Positions 25,447 to 34,348 of a stretch of DNA of 64,000 bases are shown here, piece by piece. How positions within the stretch are numbered: the first letter of the stretch is position 1; every line of letters begins with the position of its first letter. The position numbers were made by a program, and so were the translations under genes. The notes under the pieces are model-generated. The model was given only the letters and a program-made list of their open reading frames with translations, did not search any database and had not been told where the DNA came from. The stretch comes from Peribacillus simplex. Its GTDB lineage: Bacteria; Bacillota; Bacilli; Bacillales; DSM-1321. The stretch spans positions 310,001 through 374,000 of the forward strand of contig NZ_FTMX01000002.1 of NCBI RefSeq assembly GCF_900156045.1, written 5' to 3'.

Positions 25447-26186
25447 CCATCGATAGCCCCTTTTATATAATCATTCAAATACAAAAAATCTCCGTTTATT
25501 ATGATTGCCACAGCAATGATGTATTTTCTGTTCCGTTCAATCGTTTTTCTGCTTACTTCCACTTTTCCCTCAAGCTGTTTTACGGGCAGCCGCTTTTTTG
25601 CAAACAGGGTTTCTTTCAGTTCGTCATCTTCCATTAACAATTTAGCGATCATGATAGCTCCCTTCCTTGCATCTGCATGTTTGGGAGAGTTTTCAACTAA
25701 ATCCTCAAATGACAGACCAAAATCCTGTAGATGGCTTATATAAAGTTGAATTTCTTCTTTTCTTCTTTCCGATTCCTTTTGCTTCTCGTATTCATTGATG
25801 GAATTTTCATTATCGATATATATATGGCTTTGATCATTATCATCATTCAGTGATAAATCCAATAGTACTTCTTTTTGTTTGGACTGGCTTCTTAAATAAT
25901 CTATAACCCTTCGTTTAACGAGAGTTTCGGCAAATGCCAATAAAGAACGGCCTTTTTCCGGGGAATATTTATCGATTGCCTCGTTAAAAGCAATCATACC
26001 AATACTGAATTCATCATCCGATTCGTATATGTAACGTTTGCAAACCGATGAGACGGTTTTCGCAATAAAAGGTTTGAATGACTCTATTGTATCATTACGA
26101 AGGCTAATATCGCCTTGTTGAATTTTCAATACGGTTTCTTCTAAAGAACGCTTTTTTTTGAATGCTGTAAACAACAATCCAAGCAT
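25443..26186 (-). CDS. sigI: RNA polymerase sigma factor SigI
   Basis: A 247-residue sigma factor of the SigI family. The conserved core SDDEFSIGMIAFNEAIDKYSPEKG and the RRVIDYLRSQSKQ region, which form sigma region 2, lie near residues 50-110. The C-terminal LEGKVEVSRKTIERNRKYIIAV is a helix-turn-helix that reads the -35 element. In B. subtilis it drives genes for heat stress and cell-wall homeostasis. GAGGTGAGCAA precedes the ATG. The gene is directly followed by its anti-sigma factor. No clear SigI autoregulatory promoter (ACCCCC/CGAA) was found upstream. Confidence 0.93.
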   Translation of the reverse strand: MLGLLFTAFKKKRSLEETVLKIQQGDISLRNDTIESFKPFIAKTVSSVCKRYIYESDDEFSIGMIAFNEAIDKYSPEKGRSLLAFAETLVKRRVIDYLRSQSKQKEVLLDLSLNDDNDQSHIYIDNENSINEYEKQKESERRKEEIQLYISHLQDFGLSFEDLVENSPKHADARKGAIMIAKLLMEDDELKETLFAKKRLPVKQLEGKVEVSRKTIERNRKYIIAVAIIINGDFLYLNDYIKGAIDG

Positions 26187-26507
26187 TTGCTCACCTCGCT
26201 CCTGTTGAACATAAAATACGCATCAACATACTTATCTTAAGCGGAGGGAGTCTAAAAGACAGTACCAAAAGAACTATTTTTGCGATTTAAATGAAATCAC
26301 ATAATATATCAACATGATAAAATACTTAGTTTTTTCTCGTTTATTACAGTGCAATTACAGTAAAATAACTTTTTCCGGATTTTCGTCCAATTCAATGGGA
26401 CAATTGTCATTTTTATAACCGGAATTTAATATTCACATCTTTTAACATATCATACGTAAACATCCCTGCGCTTTTGAGGGTCATCTCCATAAATACATTA
26501 AGAAGCA

Positions 26508-26539
26508 AAAAAAAGGCGCGACCAGCACGCCTTTTTTTT
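26508..26539. terminator. Terminator of the terC gene
   Basis: On the minus strand AAGGCG, loop, CGCCT and then a run of eight T, overlapping the terC stop. A-runs on both sides make it potentially bidirectional. Confidence 0.8.
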
Positions 26540-27320
26540 AAGCTTCCTGTATTTTTTTCTCTTCTTTTTCTTTTTTTTCTTTCTTGCTTGAAATGATCCA
26601 TGCACCTGCTGCAATTCCAATCAAAACGGTCCAGAAAATCGATTTCCAAAGAGTTGATTCAGGGAAATGATGATCGATGACAGCCAATGAAGGGTGTGCG
26701 AGTGTGTGTACCGCCAATTTCACTCCAACCCATCCCACAATCAAAAATGCTGCCATTTCAAGTGAAGGACGCTGATGAAGCAACTTCACGAATCCATTTG
26801 CTGCAAATCGCATAATGACCAATCCAATCAAACCTCCGAGGAACATGACAGCGAATTGCCCTCCGTCAATACCGCCGACTTTCATCCAGCCTGTTGCAGG
26901 AAGTGTAACAGCCAGTGCGACGGCAGCCAACATGGAATCGATTGCGAAGGCTATATCAGCCGCTTCAACCTTTACCACGGTCATCCAGAAGCCAGATTGC
27001 TTTTTGGGTTTCGTGATTTCCTTCTCACTTTTACCCGCGTATTTTTTGTAAATGTTCTGAAAAGCAATGAAAAGTAAATAAATCGCACCGATTGCTTGAA
27101 CTTGCCACACGTCGACAAGAAAGGAAATAAGGAATAAACTTGCAAAGCGGAAAACAAAAGCTCCCATCAGACCATAAAACAAGGCTTTTCGCTGTTGCTC
27201 TTTTGGCAAATGCTTAACCATGACAGCCATGACAACTGCATTATCCGCAGCAAGTATCCCTTCCAATCCAACCAAGATGAGAAGGACCCAGCCATATTCC
27301 AATAATATTGATGCTTCCAT
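26538..27320 (-). CDS. TerC family membrane protein, manganese exporter-like (YkoY/YceF group)
   Basis: A 260-residue protein with seven or more membrane helices. It has the TerC motifs EGILAADNAVVMA (near residue 20) and VEAADIAFAIDSMLAAVAL (near 120), whose acidic residues line a metal path, and a basic/acidic C-terminal tail EKKEKEEKK. Its leader is a yybP-ykoY manganese riboswitch, which strongly supports a role in Mn2+ export or in loading exported metalloenzymes. The ATG at 27320 has GGAGG eight bases upstream; the frame from 27335 starts with an unsupported TTG. Confidence 0.9.
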   Translation of the reverse strand: MEASILLEYGWVLLILVGLEGILAADNAVVMAVMVKHLPKEQQRKALFYGLMGAFVFRFASLFLISFLVDVWQVQAIGAIYLLFIAFQNIYKKYAGKSEKEITKPKKQSGFWMTVVKVEAADIAFAIDSMLAAVALAVTLPATGWMKVGGIDGGQFAVMFLGGLIGLVIMRFAANGFVKLLHQRPSLEMAAFLIVGWVGVKLAVHTLAHPSLAVIDHHFPESTLWKSIFWTVLIGIAAGAWIISSKKEKKEKEEKKIQEA

Positions 27321-27369
27321 CCATTCAACCTCCAATAGTTAGTATTTCCTTCCTATTGGCATTGGCAAA

Positions 27370-27403
27370 ATAAAAAGACCTCTGCCATATAGGCAAAGGT
27401 CTT
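27370..27403 (-). terminator. Intrinsic terminator of the manganese riboswitch
   Basis: On the minus strand AAGACCTTTGCC, loop TATAT, GGCAGAGGTCTT, then TTTATTTT. The 5' arm contains the 3' end of the aptamer, so formation of the aptamer and of the terminator is mutually exclusive. Confidence 0.85.
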
Positions 27404-27505
27404 GCTGAACATGAAATCATGTCAACAAAGCCGATGAATGTTTAACATCCACGTAATGACGACTTTGTTTTAGGGCGAACCCTAACGCTACTCCCCTTTG
27501 AAAAG
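27392..27505 (-). ncRNA. yybP-ykoY manganese riboswitch
   Basis: The minus-strand leader of terC has the conserved yybP-ykoY elements in order: AAAGGGGAGTAGCG at the 5' side, GTCGTCATTACG and CATCGGCTTTGTTGACA in the middle, and AGACCTTTGCC at the 3' side. This RNA binds Mn2+ and is normally an on-switch: metal stabilises the aptamer and prevents the overlapping terminator. A TerC gene downstream is one of its standard targets. Confidence 0.92.
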
Positions 27506-27531
27506 GAAAATCAGTTATTAAGTATATTAAT

Positions 27532-27560
27532 AGTATACGCGCGAGTTATGAAAATAACAA
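27532..27560 (-). promoter_or_regulatory. Promoter of the riboswitch-terC transcript
   Basis: Minus strand TTGTTA (27555-27560), 17 bases, TATACT (27532-27537), placed about 30 bases before the aptamer. Confidence 0.65.
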
Positions 27561-27579
27561 TCTTTTTTATAAATGGATC

Positions 27580-29139
27580 TCATTTTCGATTTCCTTTGGA
27601 TAATTTAATCAATCGCAAATATTCTTTGCCGAAACGAATCCAGTTCGGTTTGGCAGAAAAGTAGTTCTGAAACAACGATAAAAAACTCGTGTATTTCCCC
27701 TCATATGGATACCATTGTATTTCTGTATTGTTTTTACCATTATCGATCATGATCGCTTTTTCATGGCAGAAAATCTTCAATCCATGCTCGCCATGATAGC
27801 GGCCAACCCCACTTTGTTTGGCACCGCCAAAGGGTAAATGATGATTAGCAACCGTTATTAGCACATCATTGATCGTCACCGCACCGGTTACTAACCGTGA
27901 AGCAATCCTGCTTGCTTTTTCCCTATCCATGGTCCAAACGCTGGAATTGAGTCCATATTCACTTTCATTTGCCAGGGCGATCACTTCTTCCTCCGTATCG
28001 AAAGGTATAACAGGCAAAACGGGTCCGAACGTTTCTTCTTTCATGATTTTCATGGAATGATCGACATTGGACAGAATTGTCGGCGGAATGAAATGGGTCT
28101 GTCCCATTTTCCACTCTTTCGGAGGTGTTCCGGCCTCAAGTACGGCCCCCTTATCCAGTGCATCCTCCAGGTGTCCAGCCACAATATCAACTTGTGCCGG
28201 GAAAGTCATTGAACCGATATCATCGTTCGATTGCACTCCCTGCCTCATGGACTTCGTTTTTTCTTTAATAAGCATTAGGAACTCCTTATAAACAGGACGT
28301 TCCACATAAACCCTTTCAACACTCATGCACACCTGACCACTATTTGTGAAAGCCCCCCATAGAGCCCCATTCACAGCCCGCTCCAAGTTAGCATCACGCA
28401 GGACGATCATCGGATCCTTACCGCCAAGCTCCAGAGTCGTTGGGATCAGGTGTCTTGCTGCGACCTCACCAATCACTTTTCCAGTCCTTACAGATCCAGT
28501 AAAAAATATATAATCTGGTTTTTGCTCAGTTAATGCCGCACCCAATTCTTTCCCTCCATGGGCAAACTGTATAGTCCCCTCCGGGAAACCAGCTTCAATA
28601 AACAGATTTTCGATGCACACCCCAACTAAAGGAGTTACCTCAGATGGCTTGGCGATGACTGTATTTCCCGCTGCTAAAGCATTAAGAATCGGTACCATGG
28701 AAAGCTGCAGCGGATAATTCCATGGTGAAATGACGAGAATCGTTCCTCGGGGCATATAATGGATATAAGATTTTTTACCAATTAACATGAGTGGAGTGGT
28801 GACCTTCCGTCCGGAAAGAGCCTTCACTGCATGTTTCTCGATATGCTTGATTGCATCAATCGTTGGCATGATGTCAGCAACCAGCGCTTCAATTTTCACT
28901 TTTCCCGTATCTTTTGAAACGACTTCAGCTATTTCATCCATTTTTTCAACCATCAATAAACGAAGCCGTTTTAAATAGTGCAGCCGTTCCTTGATGGGAA
29001 GATTCGACCATGATTGGAACGCATGTCTTGATTTCTTATATATATGAGGAATCGACTTCAATGACGTTGGGACGATTTCCGCAATCTTCTCACCTGTTGC
29101 CGGAGAAAACACTTCCAACTTGTCATGTATTTCTTCCAT
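27580..29139 (-). CDS. Aldehyde dehydrogenase family protein (coniferyl-aldehyde type)
   Basis: An NAD(P)-dependent aldehyde dehydrogenase of 519 residues. Conserved segments include ISPWNYPLQLSMVPILNALAAGN, the catalytic Glu in TTLELGGKDPM, the catalytic Cys in NSGQVCMSVERVYV and the later EETFGPVLPV. The C-terminal extension after residue about 470 is hydrophobic, as in membrane-associated fatty-aldehyde-type members. It oxidises aldehydes to acids. The ATG at 29139 has GGGGAG five bases upstream; the frame from 29214 is open but lacks such a site. It is monocistronic and its substrate is unknown. Confidence 0.87.
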   Translation of the reverse strand: MEEIHDKLEVFSPATGEKIAEIVPTSLKSIPHIYKKSRHAFQSWSNLPIKERLHYLKRLRLLMVEKMDEIAEVVSKDTGKVKIEALVADIMPTIDAIKHIEKHAVKALSGRKVTTPLMLIGKKSYIHYMPRGTILVISPWNYPLQLSMVPILNALAAGNTVIAKPSEVTPLVGVCIENLFIEAGFPEGTIQFAHGGKELGAALTEQKPDYIFFTGSVRTGKVIGEVAARHLIPTTLELGGKDPMIVLRDANLERAVNGALWGAFTNSGQVCMSVERVYVERPVYKEFLMLIKEKTKSMRQGVQSNDDIGSMTFPAQVDIVAGHLEDALDKGAVLEAGTPPKEWKMGQTHFIPPTILSNVDHSMKIMKEETFGPVLPVIPFDTEEEVIALANESEYGLNSSVWTMDREKASRIASRLVTGAVTINDVLITVANHHLPFGGAKQSGVGRYHGEHGLKIFCHEKAIMIDNGKNNTEIQWYPYEGKYTSFLSLFQNYFSAKPNWIRFGKEYLRLIKLSKGNRK

Positions 29140-29214
29140 AACTACTCCCCTTCCTTGAAATGCAGCAAAACTTCTCGGCTGAAGTGCTGTCAAAACGCCC
29201 TTTCCAAGTGACAT

Positions 29215-29878
29215 TAAAGGAGCGACTCTATTCCACTTCTTAATATGCCAGGACGGATTGATAAGAGCGCTTGACCGCTTTTCTTGAACAGTTCATGAGA
29301 GAAACGTTCCATGAACTTTACTAAACGTATGAGGTTTTTCCTGAACCCTCTTATATAATGACAGAGACGCAGCAGCCTGTATAATATAATCGATTGAAAT
29401 CAAGTTCACAACCGTTACCCTCTCTCCATAAAATTCCCGTCCGATTCCCTGCAACATAATTGGAGCTAAAATAAGTATACCTCTTAAGATGAGTCATTTT
29501 ATTTAAAAATCCGATTACAGTATCCGCGACATCACATCACGTGTTACAACTCATTTGGTGAAACACATGAACTACAGCCCATTCATCGATAACCTTGAAT
29601 AGTAATCTCTATAGCACCACGAAAATGGAATATATAGTAAAAAAATTCCGATTTTAAAAGGAGTATTCACGTTTGCTATCGAAGGTAATGTATAGGCATC
29701 CAAACTATAAGCAAAAAGGAAATCTGGGAGACTAGTTTATCGGTTTTAGTGTTTAATATTTGGTAATAGAGGATAAATTCATATTATCGAATAAAAATTA
29801 TTATCTATATAACCGATTTTCCGTTACTATATAAGAAGGCGATTTTTTCGCGCATACATATTTGAGGTGAGCGCACAA
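29215..29878. other. Long intergenic region between aldehyde dehydrogenase and ftsW-like gene
   Basis: It holds the divergent promoters, a possible 38-codon minus-strand gene (29293-29409) and an inverted repeat AGTTCATG/CATGAACT (29290-29297 and 29310-29317). A second minus-strand frame just before the aldehyde dehydrogenase gene reads protein-like (KFMERFSHELFKKSG..., ending near 29217) but has no recognisable start. The part from about 29500 to 29860 is AT-rich with nothing further recognised. Confidence 0.4.
29293..29409 (-). CDS. Possible small protein (38 aa)
   Basis: A GTG-started frame, MNLISIDYIIQAAASLSLYK and onward, with GGAGAGAGG nine bases upstream, lying between the aldehyde dehydrogenase gene and its far-upstream region. 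No homologue is recognised. Composition is protein-like, but the length is within chance expectation. Confidence 0.25.
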   Translation of the reverse strand: MNLISIDYIIQAAASLSLYKRVQEKPHTFSKVHGTFLS

Positions 29879-31072
29879 GTGAAAAGAATAATTAAAGCAT
29901 ACGACTTCCCTATTTTCATCGCTGTCGTATTACTCTGTTTGTTTGGTTTAGTCATGATTTACAGTTCGAGCATGATTACTGCTGTTGCTCGATACGGCAA
30001 GCCCATGGATTTCTTCTTTGAGAAACAAAAAACGGCCTTTCTCATTTCATTCCTGGCAATGATCGTCACGATGATTCTTCCTTATAAGATGTACAAAAAC
30101 AAAATGTTTCTGATGTCTATGATGTTTGGAATGGCCGGTATTCTTTTGCTGCTATTTATCTTCGGCCATACAGCAGGAAATGCCACAAGCTGGTTCAAGT
30201 TAGGGACAGCATCGATACAACCCGCCGAATTTTCCAAATTGGCGATGATCATTTATCTGGCAGCCATTTACGGAAAAAGGCAGGATCGTATCAATAGTAT
30301 TGATAAAGCCGTCATTCCCCCGATTTTCTTTCTGGTATTCATCTGTTTTTTAATCGGAATACAGCCTGACTATGGAACGGCAGCAGTCATTTTCCTGATT
30401 TCAAGTACCATGATCATTTCATCCGGGATGTCTTTTAAGAGTATATTCAAACTCTCTTTGATTACTGCGATATTTGTTGCGATATTCGCATTAGGAGTAC
30501 TCGTGACAGGTAATTTCTCATCCGTCCTCTCTGAAAATAAGGTGTCTCGTTTTACCGGGTTTGCAGACCCTTTCGGAAAGGCAGGAGAAAGCGGGTATCA
30601 ACTCGTGAATTCCTTATTCGCGATAGGATCCGGCGGCCTTACTGGAGTGGGACTTGGTGACAGTGTACAAAAATACGGGTACCTGCCTGAATCACATACT
30701 GATTTCATCATGGCCGTCATTGCAGAAGAGCTCGGGATATTCGGAGTGGGATTCGTTCTATTGACACTAGGTTTTATCGTCCTGAGGGGATTTGTACTTT
30801 CAGCAAAATGCAACGATCCATTTGGAAGTCTTTTATTGATCGGCATCTCATCCATGATCGGCATTCAAGTAGGAATTAACGTCGGCGGAGTGACTGGTCT
30901 TATCCCAATTACAGGAATCACCCTTCCATTCATCAGTTATGGAGGATCTTCCTTACTGCTGCTCATGCTATCAATGGGCATATTCCAAAATGTCGTCATG
31001 CGAATGAATTTACTTGAACAGAAAGAAAAGGTCGTGTCCATCCCAAAAGATGAGATTGCGTCTTCAAAATAA
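29879..31072 (+). CDS. FtsW/RodA/SpoVE family SEDS glycan polymerase
   Basis: A 397-residue protein with ten hydrophobic helices. SEDS signatures are present: IQPDYGTAAVIFL, SLFAIGSGGLTGVGLGDSVQKYGYLPESHTDFIMAVIAEELG and the C-terminal LPFISYGGSSLLL. These proteins polymerise lipid II into glycan strands outside the membrane, paired with a class B PBP. The GTG at 29879 has GAGGTGA eight bases upstream; the GTG at 29867 lies inside that site. No PBP is adjacent. FtsW, RodA and SpoVE cannot be separated with certainty by eye. A GC-rich hairpin follows the stop. Confidence 0.88.
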   Translation: MKRIIKAYDFPIFIAVVLLCLFGLVMIYSSSMITAVARYGKPMDFFFEKQKTAFLISFLAMIVTMILPYKMYKNKMFLMSMMFGMAGILLLLFIFGHTAGNATSWFKLGTASIQPAEFSKLAMIIYLAAIYGKRQDRINSIDKAVIPPIFFLVFICFLIGIQPDYGTAAVIFLISSTMIISSGMSFKSIFKLSLITAIFVAIFALGVLVTGNFSSVLSENKVSRFTGFADPFGKAGESGYQLVNSLFAIGSGGLTGVGLGDSVQKYGYLPESHTDFIMAVIAEELGIFGVGFVLLTLGFIVLRGFVLSAKCNDPFGSLLLIGISSMIGIQVGINVGGVTGLIPITGITLPFISYGGSSLLLLMLSMGIFQNVVMRMNLLEQKEKVVSIPKDEIASSK

Positions 31073-31082
31073 TCGATCAAAT

Positions 31083-31122
31083 ACCCCCCTGACATTTCTG
31101 TTCATGTCAGGGGGGTTCCCTA
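31083..31122 (+). terminator. Terminator of the SEDS gene
   Basis: ACCCCCCTGACAT, an 8-base loop, ATGTCAGGGGGGT; a very strong stem, although the following T run is short. Confidence 0.75.
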
Positions 31123-31134
31123 TTGAAGTTCATA

Positions 31135-31171
31135 TAAAAAACAGGCAGTCGAAACCGACCGCCTGTTTTTT
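31135..31171. terminator. Bidirectional terminator
   Basis: AAAAAACAGGCAGTCG, loop AAAC, CGACCGCCTGTTTTTT; symmetric A and T tracts serve the plus-strand SEDS gene and the minus-strand antiporter gene. Confidence 0.85.
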
Positions 31172-32550
31172 CATTTATAATGGATACCGATTTTCGTAAA
31201 GCCAGAAATCAGACTGAGCAAAGGACAAAGTAAACAGAAGAATGCAAATGGGGCATATTCAAGGGTTGAAACACCCAATACCTGTGTCAGGAAAACACCG
31301 CAGACACCCCAAGGAACCAGAGGATTCACAACTGTTCCCGCATCTTCAAGTACCCTTGCAAGCGTTTTGGGCTGCAAGCCTAATTCTTCATATTTCTGCT
31401 GAAAGGCTTTCCCAGGCAGTATAACTGACAAATACTGTTCACCCACCAGGAAATTCACGCTGATTCCTGCAAATACAGTTGCGGAAATCACTTTCGCTAC
31501 ACTCGTCAATGAATCCTGGACCGCTTTTAAAATAGAAGGGATGACTCCCAATTCGAACAATAGTCCGCCCATGGCCAATGCCAACAACACCATCGAAACG
31601 GAGAACATCATACTTTCTATGCCGCCCCGCGATAGGATTGAGTCAAGTTGATCCATTCCACTCTTCAGTACAAAACCCCCATATAAGATATCCGCTAGTT
31701 TTGCAACGGTCAAATTTGGCGTTTGTATGAAAGCAATCACAGCCGCCGAAATGATTCCTGCTGACAATGTCGGAATCGCCGAAACCTTTTTCAAAGCCAT
31801 GACTAGAACGATGACAAACGGAATCATACTCCATATGCTTATATTCGTTTCCATTTCCAGGGCTTTGGTCATGGCTTCGATTTCCTCAACACGAGCAACT
31901 TTGACATTCGGTGAAAGGAAGTAAAAGCTGATAAGCGATATTAAAAAACCTGGAATCGTAGTCCAAAGCATATTATTAATATGTTCAAATAATGGTGCTC
32001 CAACCGTTCCCGATGCAAGATTGGTAGAGTCGGATAATGGAGACATTTTATCCCCAAGAAATGCACCGGAAATGATTGCACCGGCTGTAATCGCCAACGA
32101 TAAATCCATCGCCGCCGCCATACCAATTAAAGCAACGCCGATTGTGGCTGATGTTGTAAGTGAACTCCCGATACAAAGCCCAATTAGCGAACACACCAGA
32201 AATGTGATCGCATAGAAATATTCACCAGAAATCCAGTCAAACCCATAGTACATGATGGTAGGGATCGTCCCACTTGCCATCCAGATGGAAATCAGCATTC
32301 CAATGAAAAAGAATATATAAATGGCTCCCATACCAGTAACTGCACCTTTGACTATAGCCGCCTCCATAATTGAAAATGGCAGCTTTTTGATCTTTCCATA
32401 AACAAATAGAAATAGGATTGCCGCTATAATTGGAATATGGGGTGCAAGTCCATAATGTATGATACCAGTTGCAATAATTAAGAATAGAACGGCCAAAACC
32501 CCAATTGCTTCAGGTAAGGAAAGTTTTAGCTTTGCATCTTCAAGACGCAT
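31171..32550 (-). CDS. Na+/H+ antiporter, NhaC family
   Basis: An integral membrane antiporter of 459 residues with about 11-12 helices. NhaC hallmarks include GAVTGMGAIYIFFFIGMLISIWMASGTIP, SAAIGVALIGMAAAM-like segments and SGAFLGDKMSPLSDSTNLA, the last with the Asp residues thought to bind the cation. Family members exchange Na+ (or malate/lactate in MleN) for protons, and MleN takes up malate. A malate regulon lies nearby on the same strand, so MleN-type malate-Na/H+-lactate exchange is possible. The start at 32550 (GGGG upstream) is a choice; ATG 32571 is the alternative. Confidence 0.85.
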   Translation of the reverse strand: MRLEDAKLKLSLPEAIGVLAVLFLIIATGIIHYGLAPHIPIIAAILFLFVYGKIKKLPFSIMEAAIVKGAVTGMGAIYIFFFIGMLISIWMASGTIPTIMYYGFDWISGEYFYAITFLVCSLIGLCIGSSLTTSATIGVALIGMAAAMDLSLAITAGAIISGAFLGDKMSPLSDSTNLASGTVGAPLFEHINNMLWTTIPGFLISLISFYFLSPNVKVARVEEIEAMTKALEMETNISIWSMIPFVIVLVMALKKVSAIPTLSAGIISAAVIAFIQTPNLTVAKLADILYGGFVLKSGMDQLDSILSRGGIESMMFSVSMVLLALAMGGLLFELGVIPSILKAVQDSLTSVAKVISATVFAGISVNFLVGEQYLSVILPGKAFQQKYEELGLQPKTLARVLEDAGTVVNPLVPWGVCGVFLTQVLGVSTLEYAPFAFFCLLCPLLSLISGFTKIGIHYK

Positions 32551-32732
32551 GATGTATTTCCCCGCTTTCATGTTGTATATTCTCTGAGGTAAGGATCGGA
32601 CCTTTTCACTCCTCATAAATACTGAAACGCTTTTAAGCACTAAAGTACTAGATAAATATAAAGGAGTTTCAGGATATTGTCAAAGGAATAATAATCTATT
32701 TTAGTAGAATTTGATTCTTCATTCCTTTTTAT

Positions 32733-32769
32733 CACAAAACAAAAACCCATACTTCGCTTCGTATAGGTT
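32733..32769 (-). terminator. Orphan minus-strand terminator
   Basis: Minus strand AACCTATAC, loop GAAGCGAA, GTATGGGTT, then TTTGTTTTG. The single mismatch is a U-G pair only in the minus-strand RNA, so it is directional. No intact gene ends here. Confidence 0.6.
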
Positions 32770-33240
32770 CAGCCTAATATACCCTAAGATATAAGTCCTC
32801 TTCTTTGCTTAGCCCCCAAATAAGGCCCTATCTTAATCCAAAACCGATGTCCCTGCAATTCTTTCAGTTATGTCGCAGTCCCACCTAAATGAACTGCAAA
32901 CCGTTCCTGATCATCTTTTTAACTTACCAATTAATAAAAATTATTATTGTGTACAAACCACGTTTTGTAAGTAAAAAAATGATTCCTGTACACCAAAGAC
33001 TTATATTTTAGATTTCATCAACTGCTGCATTCGAGTATGTAATTACACAAATCCTTTTATTATAATCTTATTTTGATTAATGGAGAATTTTTACAATCGA
33101 TACTATTTGCGACGCATTTTCCTGGGCTTACACCCTTAATGAAATGCCATCCCCTTAAATAAAAATAGCCAACATCTCCTCTTTTCAAAAAAAGGTTAAT
33201 GTTATACAATAAGTTTGTTAAGTGTTTCACAAACTTCCGG

Positions 33241-33273
33241 TGAAAAGTATCCATCCAAGAAGTATGGATACTT
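33241..33273 (-). terminator. Terminator of the AEC transporter gene
   Basis: Minus strand AAGTATCCAT, 9-base loop, ATGGATACTT, then TTCACC; a perfect 10-bp stem just after the stop. Confidence 0.75.
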
Positions 33274-33279
33274 AGTATG

Positions 33280-34227
33280 CTACATTAACAACGATATATA
33301 GATAGGTAATGTAATTAAAGATAGAATGGTACTAATTACAAATGAAGATGCTGTTTCAGTTGATAACGAATCAAATCTAGTTGAAATCATTGCCGCTACA
33401 GCAGATCCCGGAAATGATACTAGCAAAATAGCTTTAATTGTATCTGCATGATCAAGGCCAATTAGATGAGCAACCAGAATCATATATAATGGAATAGCCA
33501 CAACTTTTAAAATGGAAATACCAAAAGCAATTGGTCGTAAGCTAATCTTACGGATACCCACGGTTACACCAACAGCAAATAATGCAACCCCAGATGTCAC
33601 TGACCCAATTTGATCGAGCGCATTTTTTATGATATCCGGTGCCTGGAACCCTGAAAGTGTTAATACAACAGCAAGTAAGGGAATACATGCAAGCGGTTCG
33701 CTAAGACCATGCAAAACGATACCCAGAATGTTTGTTTTTTCATCTTTTGATTTACCCAATCTGGATTGTCCGACCGTACCAACTATTGTTGCTAACGGAT
33801 CCAGAAGGGCATTCACCACAATACCGGTAATCGCAATAGGTATAGCTATCTCTTGCGCCCCGAACAAACTGCCTAATACAGATATCCCCATAAAAGCAAA
33901 GGCTGGCTGTGTTGCGTTTAATGAAAACATAGATGCTGCAGTTAAATCGTATTTAAACACCAAACGAGCCACTATTAAAAGGATAATGTAAAAGCCAATA
34001 ACACCTATGGTCATAGTTAAGAAAAATGACCATTGATTAATTAAGGTTTGTTTTGAGGTTGTTGTGATCCCAATGAATAAGTGTGCAGGTAAAGCAAATT
34101 TTGTAACTAACGTATTAAGCCCTTTGGATGATTCTGCATTAAAAACTTTAAAATAGCCACCCAAATAACCAATAATAATTGTAAAAAAGATTGGTATTAA
34201 TGTTAAAAATATATTCCCAATATTCAC
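33280..34227 (-). CDS. AEC (auxin efflux carrier) family transporter, probable malate permease
   Basis: A 315-residue membrane carrier with ten predicted helices in two halves of five, starting with IFFTIIIGYLGGYFKVF. Bacterial AEC members such as MleP and MdcF carry malate or malonate. It starts with GTG, preceded by GAGAAGTG. It lies downstream of a malic enzyme and a DcuS/DcuR-type two-component system on the same strand. Malate or another C4-dicarboxylate is therefore the likely substrate, by context rather than by sequence alone. Confidence 0.82.
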   Translation of the reverse strand: MNIGNIFLTLIPIFFTIIIGYLGGYFKVFNAESSKGLNTLVTKFALPAHLFIGITTTSKQTLINQWSFFLTMTIGVIGFYIILLIVARLVFKYDLTAASMFSLNATQPAFAFMGISVLGSLFGAQEIAIPIAITGIVVNALLDPLATIVGTVGQSRLGKSKDEKTNILGIVLHGLSEPLACIPLLAVVLTLSGFQAPDIIKNALDQIGSVTSGVALFAVGVTVGIRKISLRPIAFGISILKVVAIPLYMILVAHLIGLDHADTIKAILLVSFPGSAVAAMISTRFDSLSTETASSFVISTILSLITLPIYISLLM

Positions 34228-34348
34228 TCGAGATGCACTTCTCTTTCCAAAAAATTGTCCTATTTAAAAGGTTCTACTTTGACTGACTTATACGGAGAGT
34301 CCCCTAAAACGGATCCCCTTTCTTTTGAGACAACAAAGTAATCTGGAT

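Larger units (their letters stand above)
32551..33279. other. Long intergenic region with an orphan terminator and possible gene relic
   Basis: Between the antiporter and the AEC transporter, both on the minus strand. It holds the AEC terminator (33241-33273) and a second minus-strand terminator (32733-32769) with no intact gene before it. Between them, the minus strand around 32790-32900 shows protein-like frames (RFAVHLGGT, then LKELQGHRFWIKIGPYLGAK) broken by a frameshift, suggesting a decayed gene. The 64-codon frame at 33060-33254 was not accepted. Confidence 0.35.

Noticed and set aside
25443..26330. SigI-dependent autoregulatory promoter upstream of sigI
   Set aside because: Looked for ACCCCC and CGAA elements at proper spacing and found none convincing.
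26413..26649. 78-codon minus-strand frame
   Set aside because: Overlaps the 3' end of terC in another frame and reads through its terminator.
33060..33254. 64-codon minus-strand frame in the gap before the AEC transporter
   Set aside because: Starts inside the AEC terminator hairpin and has no ribosome binding site.
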